From the NCBI GenBank assembly GCA_016706685.1, contig JADJJE010000051.1, positions 62,001 through 126,000 on the forward strand: a stretch of DNA of 64,000 bases. The letters are read 5' to 3'. The notes under the pieces were generated by a model. That model was not told where the DNA came from and made no database searches. It saw nothing but the letters and a program-made list of their open reading frames with translations. Shown in pieces: positions 47,601 to 60,144 of the stretch; the first letter of the stretch is position 1; every line of letters starts with the position of its first letter. The translations under genes were made by a program, and so were the position numbers. The stretch is from Sandaracinaceae bacterium (lineage in GTDB: Bacteria > Myxococcota_A > Polyangia > Polyangiales > Houyiibacteriaceae).

Positions 47601-48151
47601 CGGAGCGACAGCACCGCGCGCAGCCCGTCACGGCGGCCTCGAAGGACCCGGAGACGCCGCGCTGGGTGCGCGGTGGCCAGCACGTGGAGTTCGAGCGCAC
47701 CAGCGCTTCGGGCAGTGAGCGGCCGCGCGGTCCGCGCTTCGGCACGCTGGTTCACGCGCTGCTGGCCGAGCTGCCGCTCGACACCGACACACGCGCCTGT
47801 GAAGACCTGGCCCACGCGCACGGCCGCCTGCTGGGCGCTACGGAAGACGAGGTGCAGGCCGCTCAGGTGGCCGCGCTGGCCGCCTTCGCCCACCCGCTCA
47901 TGCAGCGCGCCCGCGCCGCCGATGCCCTGCGCCGCGAGACGCCCATGCTGTTGCGCACGCCGGACGGCGGCCTGATCGAGGGCATCGTGGACCTCGCCTT
48001 CCGCGAGGGCGAGCGCTGGACCGTGGTCGACTTCAAGACCGACCTCGGCGACGCTCCGCTGCCGCACTACCTCGTGCAGGTGCGCCTCTACGCCGACGCC
48101 ATCACGCGCGCCACGGGCCAGCCCGCCCAGGCGCTTCTCTTCGGCGTGTGA
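44669..48151 (+). CDS. addA: AddA-like helicase-nuclease
   Basis: An 1160-residue UvrD-type superfamily 1 helicase with a C-terminal nuclease. Walker A AAGTGKTT is at residues 27-34; motif Ia TFTDKAAGEMK follows; Walker B with FVDEFQDTDP is near 376; motif III/IV VVGDPKQSIYRFRRAD follows near 428. Motif V MTVHKAKGLEFPVV is near 775 and motif VI LLYVASTRA near 846. The PD-(D/E)XK nuclease shows GIVDLAF and VVDFKTD (about 1120). The full set of helicase motifs means this subunit is the active motor, while the partner is not. Length and order are normal for AddA. Confidence 0.9.
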   Translation: MTAPLGDSAARDAIRSDLDTTLVVEAAAGTGKTTELVHRIVALVARGERLGRMAAVTFTDKAAGEMKLRLRRALEEARQHALAARMAGEAGAQPRALHLEQALAELEVARIGTIHAFCADLLRERPIEANVDPSFEMASEDQVAALLERAFDDWFTRILVAPPAALTRLLRRGGFDSDQGASGLLRSAAMALVDDRDFDAPWPPPPSFDRERAIDELVDALLTLDALASAGSPSSKLVGSLHLLATPAVEAAARERRVGLGRDYDGLEAQLCALPTKWDAWRYDGYPREFPAGMRDEVLQRRARFKEDLTRFAEHVEAELASALRELLRDVVHDYEALKARAGWLDFTDLLVRTRELLVRDATVRTAWQRSFSHLFVDEFQDTDPLQADILLLLASDPDASLPGLAQQREAWRLSRVVPGKLFVVGDPKQSIYRFRRADVRIYEGVKRHLAAGGAAVLYLSTSFRSLPGIQALVNAAFAPTMLPTEDGTQARYVPLEPFRAAGSTQPAVIALPAPRARLWREGPVKGSVEESLPDAVGAFIAWLVSASGWTVEEAGKRVPVAPRHVCLLFKSLHSTFKEDPVRGYVDALERRQVPHVLMGGRTFHDREEVGALRQALAALEWPDDELAVYATLHGPFFALNDDALLAYKDTLGHLSPVRRVEPEALLGDEQLEAVQAALDVLRRLHARRNRRAIAETLGDLLAETRAHASLAFWPSGEQALANILRVVDHGRRFDARGTTSFRAFVTWLEGAADTERGGGNAPIVEEGAEGVRVMTVHKAKGLEFPVVVLCSPTENAAWSRPSRFVDPEQGLAVRSLAGCLPITLRERAEEVLAADRAEALRLLYVASTRAQDLLVVPTTGFGEGASWWLTPLSAALHPPATLKRASTAAPLCPPFGESSVLDAERPDETVRPGLHEELAGGVSVVWWDPERLSPVDDPGGSRNAALLVEDAAGQAVAGAAVYRAWRDARAALRETAAERQHRAQPVTAASKDPETPRWVRGGQHVEFERTSASGSERPRGPRFGTLVHALLAELPLDTDTRACEDLAHAHGRLLGATEDEVQAAQVAALAAFAHPLMQRARAADALRRETPMLLRTPDGGLIEGIVDLAFREGERWTVVDFKTDLGDAPLPHYLVQVRLYADAITRATGQPAQALLFGV

Positions 48152-48184
48152 CACCGGCATCCTCTCGGCCCAGGAACCCATCCC

Positions 48185-49198
48185 ATGACCACCTTCAAGC
48201 TCGACGCTCCGCTGCTGGCCCCGAACCTCGCCTCCGTGCCACAGCGCGCGCGTGACATCGCCGAGCGCGGCTTCGACGGAACCTTCACCTTCGAGGGGCC
48301 GCACGAGCCCTTCATGCCGCTGTTGCTGGCGGCCGAACACACCTCGCTCGAGATCGCCACGGGCGTGGCCATCGCCTTCGCGCGCACCCCCATGACCGCG
48401 GCCAACCTGGCGTGGGACCTCCAGCACTTCAGCCAGGGGCGCTTCACGCTGGGCCTCGGCTCGCAGATCCGCCCGCACGTGGAGGCGCGCTACAGCATGC
48501 CCTGGGGCAAGCCCGTGTCGCGCATGCGGGAGTTCGTGCAGGCCTACCACGCCATCTTCGACTGCTGGATGAACGGCACCAAGCTCGCGTTCCGCGGCGA
48601 GTACTACACGCACACGCTCATGCCCCCCATGTTCCACCCGGGCAAGCTCGGGGCCGTGCGCCCCAAGATCACGCTCGGCGGCGTGGGCAACAACATGGTG
48701 GAGTGCGCGGGCGAGGTGGCGGACGGACACCTGGTGCACCCCTTCCACACGCTCACCACGCTGCGCGACACCACGCTCCCGGCCCTCGAGCGCGGCCTCG
48801 CGCGCAGCGGGCGCACGCGCAGCCAGCTCGAGCTGTCGGCGCAGGTGCTGGTGGTCAGTGGCCGCGACGACAAGGAGCTGAAGGGCGTGCGCGAGGCCGC
48901 CCGCGCACAGATCGCCTTCTATGGCTCCACGCCAGCCTACCGCCACGTGCTCGAGGCCGAGGGCTACCCCGAGCTCCATGGCGAGCTCCACGCGCTCTCG
49001 AAGCAAGGCAAGTGGATGGACATGGCGGCGCGCATCGACGACGGCCTGCTGGCCAAGGTGGCCTGCGTGGGCACCCCCGACGAGGTCGCCCGGGAGCTGA
49101 CGGCCCGCTACGAGGGCGTCGCCCAGCGCGTGGCCATCGCTACGCCGGTGGCCCTGAGCGCCGAGTGCGAGACGGCCCTGGTGCGAGCGCTGCGGTAG
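48185..49198 (+). CDS. F420-type LLM oxidoreductase
   Basis: A 337-residue luciferase-like monooxygenase-family protein. The TIM-barrel start (KLDAPLLAPNLASVPQRARDIAERGFDGTFTFEG in outline), FARTPMTAANLAWDLQHFSQGRFTLGLGSQ, ITLGGVGNNMVECAGEVADG, and a C-terminal CVGTPDEVAREL fit the F420-dependent subgroup whose members often occur in mycobacteria (TIGR03617-like). The reaction is unknown. It follows AddA by 33 nt without an evident function in repair. Confidence 0.75.
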   Translation: MTTFKLDAPLLAPNLASVPQRARDIAERGFDGTFTFEGPHEPFMPLLLAAEHTSLEIATGVAIAFARTPMTAANLAWDLQHFSQGRFTLGLGSQIRPHVEARYSMPWGKPVSRMREFVQAYHAIFDCWMNGTKLAFRGEYYTHTLMPPMFHPGKLGAVRPKITLGGVGNNMVECAGEVADGHLVHPFHTLTTLRDTTLPALERGLARSGRTRSQLELSAQVLVVSGRDDKELKGVREAARAQIAFYGSTPAYRHVLEAEGYPELHGELHALSKQGKWMDMAARIDDGLLAKVACVGTPDEVARELTARYEGVAQRVAIATPVALSAECETALVRALR

Positions 49199-49206
49199 GC
49201 TGCGGC

Positions 49207-49788
49207 ATGTCCGAGCCCGAGCACGTCGAGTCCCTGCTGACGACCCCGGCCTTTCGCCTCGAGCGCATCGTCTCGCGCGGGCACGCGTCTCCGCCGGGCT
49301 TCTGGTACGACCAGGACGAGCACGAGTGGGTGTGCCTCGTGTCGGGGGCGGCCACGCTCGAGATCGAGGGCAGCGACACCGTGGCGCTACGTGCGGGGAG
49401 CACGCACCTGCTCCCTGCGCGGACGCGCCACCGCGTGGCCTGGACGAGCCCCACCGAGACCACCGTCTGGCTCGCGCTCTTCTTCCGCGACGCTCCGCTC
49501 CCCATGCTGGCCGCGGAGCACATCGCCCGCATCGTGGGCCACATGAACGACGACCACGGCGACTCGCTGCTGGACTACGCACGCCACCTGGCAGGCGTCC
49601 CTGGCGCCACGTCCGCGCGCATGACGCAGGTGGACGCCGCAGGGTTCGGGCTCGCCGCCGAGACTCCGGAAGGACCCCGTCAGCTGCGGCTGCCGTTCGA
49701 CGCCCCGATCCGCGACACGGGCGAGGCGCGCAGCGCCCTCGTGGCCATGGCCAAGCGCGCCCGGCAGGCCGATCACCCCCAGGAGTGA
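49207..49788 (+). CDS. Cupin-DUF2470 fusion protein
   Basis: A 193-residue protein with two domains. Residues of about 20-98 are a short cupin (DEHEWVCLVSGAATLEIEG, PARTRHRVAWTSP), with His in both metal-binding stretches. Residues of about 105-187 are a DUF2470 domain (HIARIVGHMNDDHGDSLLDYARHLAG, RMTQVDAAGFGL), the C-terminal module of HugZ-type haem utilisation enzymes and plant GluTR-binding protein. The two are normally separate; joined they suggest a small haem- or metal-linked sensor or enzyme. TAGGCT at 49196-49201 is 5 nt before the ATG. Confidence 0.7.
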   Translation: MSEPEHVESLLTTPAFRLERIVSRGHASPPGFWYDQDEHEWVCLVSGAATLEIEGSDTVALRAGSTHLLPARTRHRVAWTSPTETTVWLALFFRDAPLPMLAAEHIARIVGHMNDDHGDSLLDYARHLAGVPGATSARMTQVDAAGFGLAAETPEGPRQLRLPFDAPIRDTGEARSALVAMAKRARQADHPQE

Positions 49789-49840
49789 TCTCCGCACGCG
49801 ACCTGTGTTAGCCTCATCGCTCACAGTCACGACGGGGGTC

Positions 49841-52972
<3,132 letters not shown>

Positions 52973-53003
52973 ACACGGAGCCGCGCGCTAGCCGCACCGC
53001 TCC

Positions 53004-53012
53004 TGCTACGCT
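53004..53012 (+). promoter_or_regulatory. Predicted extended -10 element
   Basis: TGCTACGCT, an extended -10 form (TGn before TACGCT), 9 nt ahead of the threonine ammonia-lyase ATG. No Shine-Dalgarno follows. Confidence 0.4.
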
Positions 53013-53021
53013 CGGCTCACC

Positions 53022-54239
53022 ATGACGACTCCCGCGCCAACGCCACCCACCCTCGCCGACGTGGTGGCCGCGCGCGAGCGCATCCGCGACGCGCTCACCC
53101 TCACGCCGCTCACGTTCTCGCAGACGCTCTCCGAGATCACCGGCGCACGCGTGTTCCTCAAGTTCGAGAACCTGCAGTTCACCGGCTCGTTCAAGGGGCG
53201 CGGCGCGCGCAACCGGCTGCTGAACGTGCAGAAGGGGCGCGGCGTCATCGCCATGTCCGCTGGCAACCACGCGCAGGGTGTGGCGCACCACGCGGCGCTG
53301 CTGGGGCTCTCCAGCACCATCGTCATGCCCGAGAACACGCCCTTCACCAAGGTGGCCCGCACGCGCGCGCTGGGTGCCACGGTGGAGCTGGCGGGCCGCG
53401 ATGTCATGGAGTCCGCCGTGCGTGCCCGCGAGCTGGCCATCGAGCGCGACCTCGAGTTCATCCACCCCTTCGACGACCCGGCCGTGGTCGCAGGGCAGGG
53501 CACCATCGGGCTCGAGATGCTGGAGCAGCGCCCGTCGCTCGACATGATCGTGGCGTCGGTGGGCGGCGGCGGCATGCTCTCGGGCATCGCGCTGGCGGCT
53601 AGCGGCCACGACCGCCCCGTGCAGCTGGTGGGCGTGCAGAGCGAGCGCTACCCGTTCATGGCGGACTTCCTGCACGGCTGCGCGTCCAGCGTGGTGGCAG
53701 GCTCCACCGTGGCCGACGGCATCGCGGTGTCGCAGCCCGGGACCATCGGGCGGGCCGTGCTCACCCAGCAGCACGCCGAGGTGCTCATCGTGCGCGAGGC
53801 CACCATCGAGCGCGCCATCGCCATGCTGCTCGAGATCGAGAAGACGGTGGTGGAGGGCGCTGGCGCCGCGCCGCTGGCTGCCTGCCTCGAGCACCCGGAG
53901 TTCTTCGCCGGCCGCGAGGTGGGGCTGGTGCTCTCCGGCGGCAACATCGACCCGCGCACGCTCGCGGTGGTCACGCTACGTGGCCTCGCCAACCAGGGGC
54001 GCCTCAACCGCGTGCGTGTGGAGCTGGACGACCTGCCCGGGCGCCTGGCGCTGGTCTCCAAGGTCATCGCGGAGGCGGCGGCCAACGTGGTGCAAGTGGA
54101 CCACGACGGCCTCGGCTCCACCGGCGCGCGCAGCACCGTGCTCGACCTGCGCATCGACACGCTGGACGCGGCCCACGCCCAAGAGGTCATCGACCGACTG
54201 CACCAGGCGGGCATCCGCGCCGAGCTTCTGCCCTGGTAG
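53022..54239 (+). CDS. ilvA: Threonine ammonia-lyase
   Basis: A 405-residue PLP enzyme that converts L-threonine to 2-oxobutanoate, the first step of isoleucine synthesis, or acts catabolically. The PLP lysine is in FTGSFKGRGARN (Lys58). SAGNHAQG binds the substrate carboxylate and VGGGGMLSG the PLP phosphate. A single C-terminal ACT-like domain covers about 330-405. This length is typical of the short TdcB/YbgE-like forms with one ACT domain rather than the long biosynthetic type with two. TACGCT at 53007-53012 (with TG just before it, as an extended -10) is 9 nt before the ATG. Confidence 0.9.
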   Translation: MTTPAPTPPTLADVVAARERIRDALTLTPLTFSQTLSEITGARVFLKFENLQFTGSFKGRGARNRLLNVQKGRGVIAMSAGNHAQGVAHHAALLGLSSTIVMPENTPFTKVARTRALGATVELAGRDVMESAVRARELAIERDLEFIHPFDDPAVVAGQGTIGLEMLEQRPSLDMIVASVGGGGMLSGIALAASGHDRPVQLVGVQSERYPFMADFLHGCASSVVAGSTVADGIAVSQPGTIGRAVLTQQHAEVLIVREATIERAIAMLLEIEKTVVEGAGAAPLAACLEHPEFFAGREVGLVLSGGNIDPRTLAVVTLRGLANQGRLNRVRVELDDLPGRLALVSKVIAEAAANVVQVDHDGLGSTGARSTVLDLRIDTLDAAHAQEVIDRLHQAGIRAELLPW

Positions 54240-54245
54240 CGGTTC

Positions 54246-54262
54246 TGTGTACACGGTATACT
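54246..54262 (+). promoter_or_regulatory. Predicted promoter with GTGTACAC palindrome and TATACT
   Basis: TATACT (54257-54262) is close to the sigma-70 -10 consensus and ends 9 nt before the ATG of the DUF1295 gene. A perfect 8-bp palindrome GTGTACAC (54246-54253) lies in the spacer and may be a regulator half-site. No clear -35 is present. Confidence 0.45.
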
Positions 54263-54271
54263 AGCCGCCGC

Positions 54272-55186
54272 ATGAGTGCCCACCCCCCCAAGCACAGTCG
54301 TGCGGCGTCGTTTGGCTACATCGTCCTCGCCTACGTCGTCGCCATTGCCGCTGCCTATGGCACGGTCCTCTACTTCCCCCTCGAGTCGCCGCTCTACACG
54401 GCCTTCCTCGCGGACTTCGTCGCCACCTGCGCCGTCTTCGCGTTCAGCGTGGCGTTCAGCAACTCGAGCTTCTACGACGCCTACTGGAGCGTCATCCCGC
54501 CGCTGATTGGCGTGTACTTCTGGACGCACGCGGCCCCCGACGCCGAGCTCACCCGGCAGGCGCTGTGCCTGGGCCTCTGCACCCTCTGGGCGGTGCGCCT
54601 GACCTACAACTGGGCGGTCGGCTGGACCGGCCTGCACCACGAGGACTGGCGCTACGTGGACATCAAGGCGAAGACCGGCGCGCTCTACTGGCCGGCCAGC
54701 TTCGCGGGCATCCACATGTTCCCCACGGTGGAGGTCTTCTTCGCGTGCCTGCCCATGTGGCCGGCCCTCACCTCGAACGCACCCCTCTCCTGGATCGACG
54801 GCGTGGCCACCGTGGTCACGCTCGGGGCCATCGTGATCGAGACCGTGGCCGACGAGCAGCTGCGCGCGTTCGGCAAGACCAAAAAGCCGGGCGAGCTCAT
54901 CCAGACGGGCCTCTGGCGCTACTCACGGCACCCCAACTACTTCGGCGAGCTCACCTTCTGGTGGGGCCTCTTCCTCTTCGGCTTCGCCGCCTCGCCCGCC
55001 GACTGGTCCTGGACCATCATCGGAACGGCGTGCATCACCGTGATGTTCTTCTTCATCAGCGTGCCCATGATGGAAAAGCGCCAGCTCGAGAAGAAGCCCC
55101 ACTTCGCCAAGGTCGTCGCGAGCACGTCGATGATCATCCCCTGGTTTCATCGCGGCAGCGCCGCGTCCACCTCTCCCTCGGAGTAA
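54272..55186 (+). CDS. DUF1295 family membrane enzyme (steroid 5-alpha-reductase-like)
   Basis: A 304-residue polytopic membrane protein with about eight helices. TGLWRYSRHPNYFGEL near residue 210 and the closing EKRQLEKKP match DUF1295 proteins, the bacterial branch of the isoprenylcysteine methyltransferase/5-alpha-reductase superfamily. Members reduce or methylate lipid-like substrates, but this family's activity is not established. The TAA stop is followed at once by an ATG, and the glutaredoxin-like gene starts 5 nt further on, so they are co-transcribed. Confidence 0.85.
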   Translation: MSAHPPKHSRAASFGYIVLAYVVAIAAAYGTVLYFPLESPLYTAFLADFVATCAVFAFSVAFSNSSFYDAYWSVIPPLIGVYFWTHAAPDAELTRQALCLGLCTLWAVRLTYNWAVGWTGLHHEDWRYVDIKAKTGALYWPASFAGIHMFPTVEVFFACLPMWPALTSNAPLSWIDGVATVVTLGAIVIETVADEQLRAFGKTKKPGELIQTGLWRYSRHPNYFGELTFWWGLFLFGFAASPADWSWTIIGTACITVMFFFISVPMMEKRQLEKKPHFAKVVASTSMIIPWFHRGSAASTSPSE

Positions 55187-55191
55187 TGCCC

Positions 55192-55545
55192 ATGGCTCGC
55201 AAAGTCCTCTCGGAAGACAAGATCCACCCCGCCGCCCGCGAGAAGATCGCCAGCAACCACGCCGACATCGTGGCCGAGGTGGAGGCCGCCATCGCCAAGC
55301 ACGACGTGGTGGTGGTGGGCATGGCCCAGAACCCGCACCCGAAGCGCGTGCGCAAGGCCCTCAAGGCGAAGGGCGTGGCGCACGAGTACCTCGAGTACGG
55401 CAGCTACACCAGCGAGTGGCGGCGGCGCACGGCGCTCAAGATGTGGACCGGCTGGCCCACGTTCCCCATGTGCTTCCACAAGGGGGTGCTGGTGGGTGGT
55501 GCCAACGAGCTGATCGCGCTCTTGGACAGCGGCGAGCTGCGCTGA
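55192..55545 (+). CDS. Glutaredoxin-like protein without the active-site cysteine
   Basis: A 117-residue protein with the glutaredoxin fold: DVVVVGMAQNPHPKRVRKALKAKGVAHEYLEY, then LKMWTGWPTFPMCFHKGVLVGGANELIALLDSGEL in outline. The cis-Pro loop (TFP, about 90) and the GG of the glutathione-binding site are kept. The position where monothiol glutaredoxins have CGFS or Cys reads NPHP (residues 47-50), so there is no redox Cys; the one Cys present lies after the cis-Pro. It may bind glutathione or a cluster through other residues, or act as a scaffold. The ATG at 55192 has GGAG 8 nt upstream; an ATG at 55186 overlapping the previous stop is the alternative. Confidence 0.7.
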   Translation: MARKVLSEDKIHPAAREKIASNHADIVAEVEAAIAKHDVVVVGMAQNPHPKRVRKALKAKGVAHEYLEYGSYTSEWRRRTALKMWTGWPTFPMCFHKGVLVGGANELIALLDSGELR

Positions 55546-55620
55546 GGCCCGACGCCATGGCGGCCGAGACGGCGGCGCAGGGTTGCAATCCCCTGCGCTT
55601 CCGTTGGATTCTCGCCCGTC

Positions 55621-57435
<1,815 letters not shown>

Positions 57436-57454
57436 GATCCCTGAGACGAGACGT

Positions 57455-57579
57455 GCGAGGGGTCGATAAATCGCCCTAGCGCGAGCGCGCCCGCAGTGGA
57501 CGGGCGAAGGAATACTTCTGTATTTCGAGCTCGGCCACGAGGACGTAAGCCGCGATCGGGCGATTTACCGACCCCTCGC
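57455..57579. repeat. 125-bp element with 22-bp terminal inverted repeats
   Basis: 57455-57476 and the reverse complement of 57558-57579 differ at one position. Between them are two smaller hairpins: CGCCCG/CGGGCG (57488-57506, 7-nt loop) and AATAC/GTATT (57511-57524, 4-nt loop). The sequence contains several A/T runs, unlike its neighbours. It lies in the gap between the ends of two convergent genes, so a bidirectional terminator or RNA stabiliser is possible, as well as a MITE. It shares no evident sequence with the 140-bp element. Confidence 0.7.
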
Positions 57580-57581
57580 CC

Positions 57582-58394
57582 TCACTGATACGTGAAGCGC
57601 AGGTCGTAGTCGCAGATCTGGTAGACGTCGCCCTCCTGGATGGCGCGGCTGTCGATCTTCCCACCCTGGAAGTCGATGCCGTTCGTGCTGCCCAGGTCCT
57701 TCATGTAGTAGATGCCGCCGTGGTAGACGACGGCGGCGTGACGGCGCGAAATGTTGCCGTCCTTGATGGCCAGGTCGGCGGACTTGCTGCTGCGGCCGAG
57801 CACGAACTCGTCCTTGTTCACCGGGAATTTCTGGCCGTTGAAGATGATGAAGAGCGCGGGCTTCGACGGCGCGGGCGGCGGCACGCTGGGAAGGCGCGGC
57901 GGCGCGGCGGGCAGCGGCGGCACGGACGGCTTGGCCATCAGCGGCGCGGCGGGCAGCGGCGGCACGAAGGGCGCGGCCACCGGCGGAGCGACCGGCGCGA
58001 TGGGCATGACCGGGATGGGGGCCGGCGCGACAGGGGCTGCGACCGGCATCACGGGGGCGGGTGCAAACGCGGCCTGCTGGGGGAGCGCGGGCACGACGGG
58101 GGACACCGAGGGGCCGGGCAGCGTGGGCTGCGTGGGCAGCATGGGCGGCAGGGGCGGGGCGGCCGGCGGCGGCGCGGCGGCCGGGGCGCCCATGGGCGGG
58201 ATGCTGGGCCGCTGCACCGAAGCCGAGGGGCTGCGCACCCCATAGTTGCGCGAGCGCGCGTACTGGCGCATCGACTCGTTGATCAGGTAGTCCACCGAGC
58301 ACTCCAGCTCACCGCTCATCTGCTCGAAGATCTCGTAGAGGTAGTCGCGGCACTGGAAGCTGCGCAGGGTCTTCTTGTTCTGGTCGGTGGCCAT
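57582..58394 (-). CDS. FHA-domain protein with N-terminal helical module and proline-rich linker
   Basis: A 270-residue protein. Residues of about 10-50 form a helical segment (DYLYEIFEQMSGELECSVDYLINESMRQYARS in outline) that resembles a ribbon-helix-helix or coiled dimerisation unit. About 125 residues of Pro/Ala-rich linker follow. The C-terminal FHA domain (197-270) has GRSS at 200-203, RRH at 217-219 and STNG at 236-239, so the phosphothreonine-binding residues are intact. FHA proteins read Ser/Thr phosphorylation, which myxobacteria use widely; a kinase partner is not in the window. It lies 52 nt after the HEAT-like lipoprotein gene on the same strand. Confidence 0.8.
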   Translation of the reverse strand: MATDQNKKTLRSFQCRDYLYEIFEQMSGELECSVDYLINESMRQYARSRNYGVRSPSASVQRPSIPPMGAPAAAPPPAAPPLPPMLPTQPTLPGPSVSPVVPALPQQAAFAPAPVMPVAAPVAPAPIPVMPIAPVAPPVAAPFVPPLPAAPLMAKPSVPPLPAAPPRLPSVPPPAPSKPALFIIFNGQKFPVNKDEFVLGRSSKSADLAIKDGNISRRHAAVVYHGGIYYMKDLGSTNGIDFQGGKIDSRAIQEGDVYQICDYDLRFTYQ

Positions 58395-58446
58395 TCGGAT
58401 TGCCTAGGGTGAGAAAGGAGGGCGGTCGCGAGCGGGAGAGTTGCCC

Positions 58447-60144
58447 TCAGGGGGCGGCGGGGGCGGCGGGGGCGGCGGGAGCCGGCGCAGCAGGAGCAGC
58501 AGGTGCCGCGCCCGCGGGTGCCGCGGCCGCCTCGGGGCCGGCGAGTCGCTCGCGCAGGCCGCGCAATGCCGCCTCGGCCACCTTGCCCACGGTGTCTGCG
58601 GCGGGGCGGAGATCGGTCCAGTGGTCGCCCGCGAGCGGCGTGCGGTCGCTGACGCGCGCCTCGAGGAGCGCGGCGTCTGCGGCGGCCCCGCGACGCTCGA
58701 TGAAGCGCATGGCGATGATGCGGTTCCACCACTGCGTCGCACCGAGCTGGCGGGTGAGCACCTCGGTGGGCGGCTCGGACATCTGGCTCATGCGCTGGGC
58801 GTAGCCCTCGAGCTCCTCCGGCTCGTACTCGATGTCGGCCGGCGCGGACGGGAGACGGGTGAGGAACTCGGCCACCACGGCGCTGCCGCCAATGGAGAGG
58901 ATGAGCTCACCGGCGCGCCAGCGCAGGCGCTTCGCGGTGTCGTCGTTGTCCACCGTGGCGAGCAGCGGCCAGAGGCGTGGGATGGCGGCCACGCTGCGGA
59001 TGTCACCCACCCGGTCGAAGGCGTCGTCACGCACGCCGAGCGCGTTGGTGGGGCTGGGGTTGAGCGCGATGTCCAGCAGCGCGGCCAGGTTGGCCTCGCT
59101 CACGTTCCCCTCGAGCGCCTGGAGCGCCTTGCGACGGCGCGCGTTCAGCGCTTCCACGAAGGCAGGCGGCGTCTCGACGGCAGGCACGGCGGCGCCGATC
59201 TCGAGCAGGCGCGTCTTGATGCTGGCCTCGGTGGCGAGGTGCTTCATGGCGGGCAGGATGCCCTCGGTGATCCAGTTCTCGCGGTTGATGTGCACGGCTG
59301 CGTCGAGGCGCACGGGATCCAACGTGGAGCCGTCGGCCGTCATCTGACGCTGCAGCTCACCCTTGAGCCAGTTGAAGAACGCCTCGCCTTCGATCTCGCG
59401 CTCGATGGCGACCAAGCGCTCGGCGCCCGCCGTCTTGGTGGCGGCGTCGCCCAGCTGCGCCACGAGCTCCGCGATCTTCACCATGGCCTGCTGCGGCATG
59501 CGCGAGCTGAGCGCGTTCACCAGGCGGCTGGCGGCGGGCGCACCCACCGAGCGGACGATCTGCTCCACGCTGTAGTTGCCTGCCAGGCTGCGGCCCACGA
59601 AGTCCCGCACGTACCAGTCCACGACGCCGTTCACGAGCGTGGTGTGTGTCTCGCCCTCGGCGTGGGTCAGCAGCAAGTATGCGGCGTCCTTCGCGCGCAC
59701 CTGCATGGGCGGCGGGCCCTGCTCCTCGTTGTGGCCGGGTGGCGTCTCGTTCATGAGCTCCACCAAGCGCGGCGCCATGCCGGCCACGATGCGCGGAGGC
59801 AGCGTGGGATCCTGGCGCTGCAGCTCTTCGAGCGCGCGCTGCAGGAGCGCGAGGCCCTCCACGTCATTGCGCTCCATCTCGACCAGCGCCGTCGCGGCGC
59901 GCGTGCGCAGCTCGAGCGAGTAGTGGTCGCTGAGGAGCACGGCCACGATCTTGCGCGGGCCCTTCACTGTGCGGCGCCAGTACTCGATGTCGTCCGAGTT
60001 GACCTTGCACCCCAACAGCGCGCTCAGCGCCATGATGGTCAGCAGCGAGCGTGCGACGAAGCCGAGCTGCCGCGCCCGGCCCTGAATCATGGAGCCACGG
60101 TCAGAGGGACGGGAGGAGGCGAGGTGTGTGCTGCGAAGGGTCAT
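58447..60144 (-). CDS. Lipoprotein with HEAT-like helical repeats
   Basis: A 565-residue lipoprotein (LSALLGC, Cys46 from the first ATG, or Cys28 if the ATG at 60090 is used; the latter gives a more ordinary signal). The body is almost wholly helical, with recurrent 35-45 residue pairs (RTRAATALVEMERNDVEGLALLQRAL, VRSVAAIPRLWPLLATVDNDDTAKRLRWRAGELIL) like HEAT repeats, a protein-binding scaffold. It ends in an Ala/Pro repeat tail of about 27 residues. It may bring envelope partners together with the FHA protein encoded downstream; that link is from position only. Confidence 0.65.
   Translation of the reverse strand: MTLRSTHLASSRPSDRGSMIQGRARQLGFVARSLLTIMALSALLGCKVNSDDIEYWRRTVKGPRKIVAVLLSDHYSLELRTRAATALVEMERNDVEGLALLQRALEELQRQDPTLPPRIVAGMAPRLVELMNETPPGHNEEQGPPPMQVRAKDAAYLLLTHAEGETHTTLVNGVVDWYVRDFVGRSLAGNYSVEQIVRSVGAPAASRLVNALSSRMPQQAMVKIAELVAQLGDAATKTAGAERLVAIEREIEGEAFFNWLKGELQRQMTADGSTLDPVRLDAAVHINRENWITEGILPAMKHLATEASIKTRLLEIGAAVPAVETPPAFVEALNARRRKALQALEGNVSEANLAALLDIALNPSPTNALGVRDDAFDRVGDIRSVAAIPRLWPLLATVDNDDTAKRLRWRAGELILSIGGSAVVAEFLTRLPSAPADIEYEPEELEGYAQRMSQMSEPPTEVLTRQLGATQWWNRIIAMRFIERRGAAADAALLEARVSDRTPLAGDHWTDLRPAADTVGKVAEAALRGLRERLAGPEAAAAPAGAAPAAPAAPAPAAPAAPAAP

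Noticed and set aside
44528..49582. Long antisense open frame of about 1684 codons
   Set aside because: It runs opposite to addA and its neighbours, is composed of Arg/Ala/His/Gly-rich sequence without domains, and is a by-product of high GC at third codon positions.
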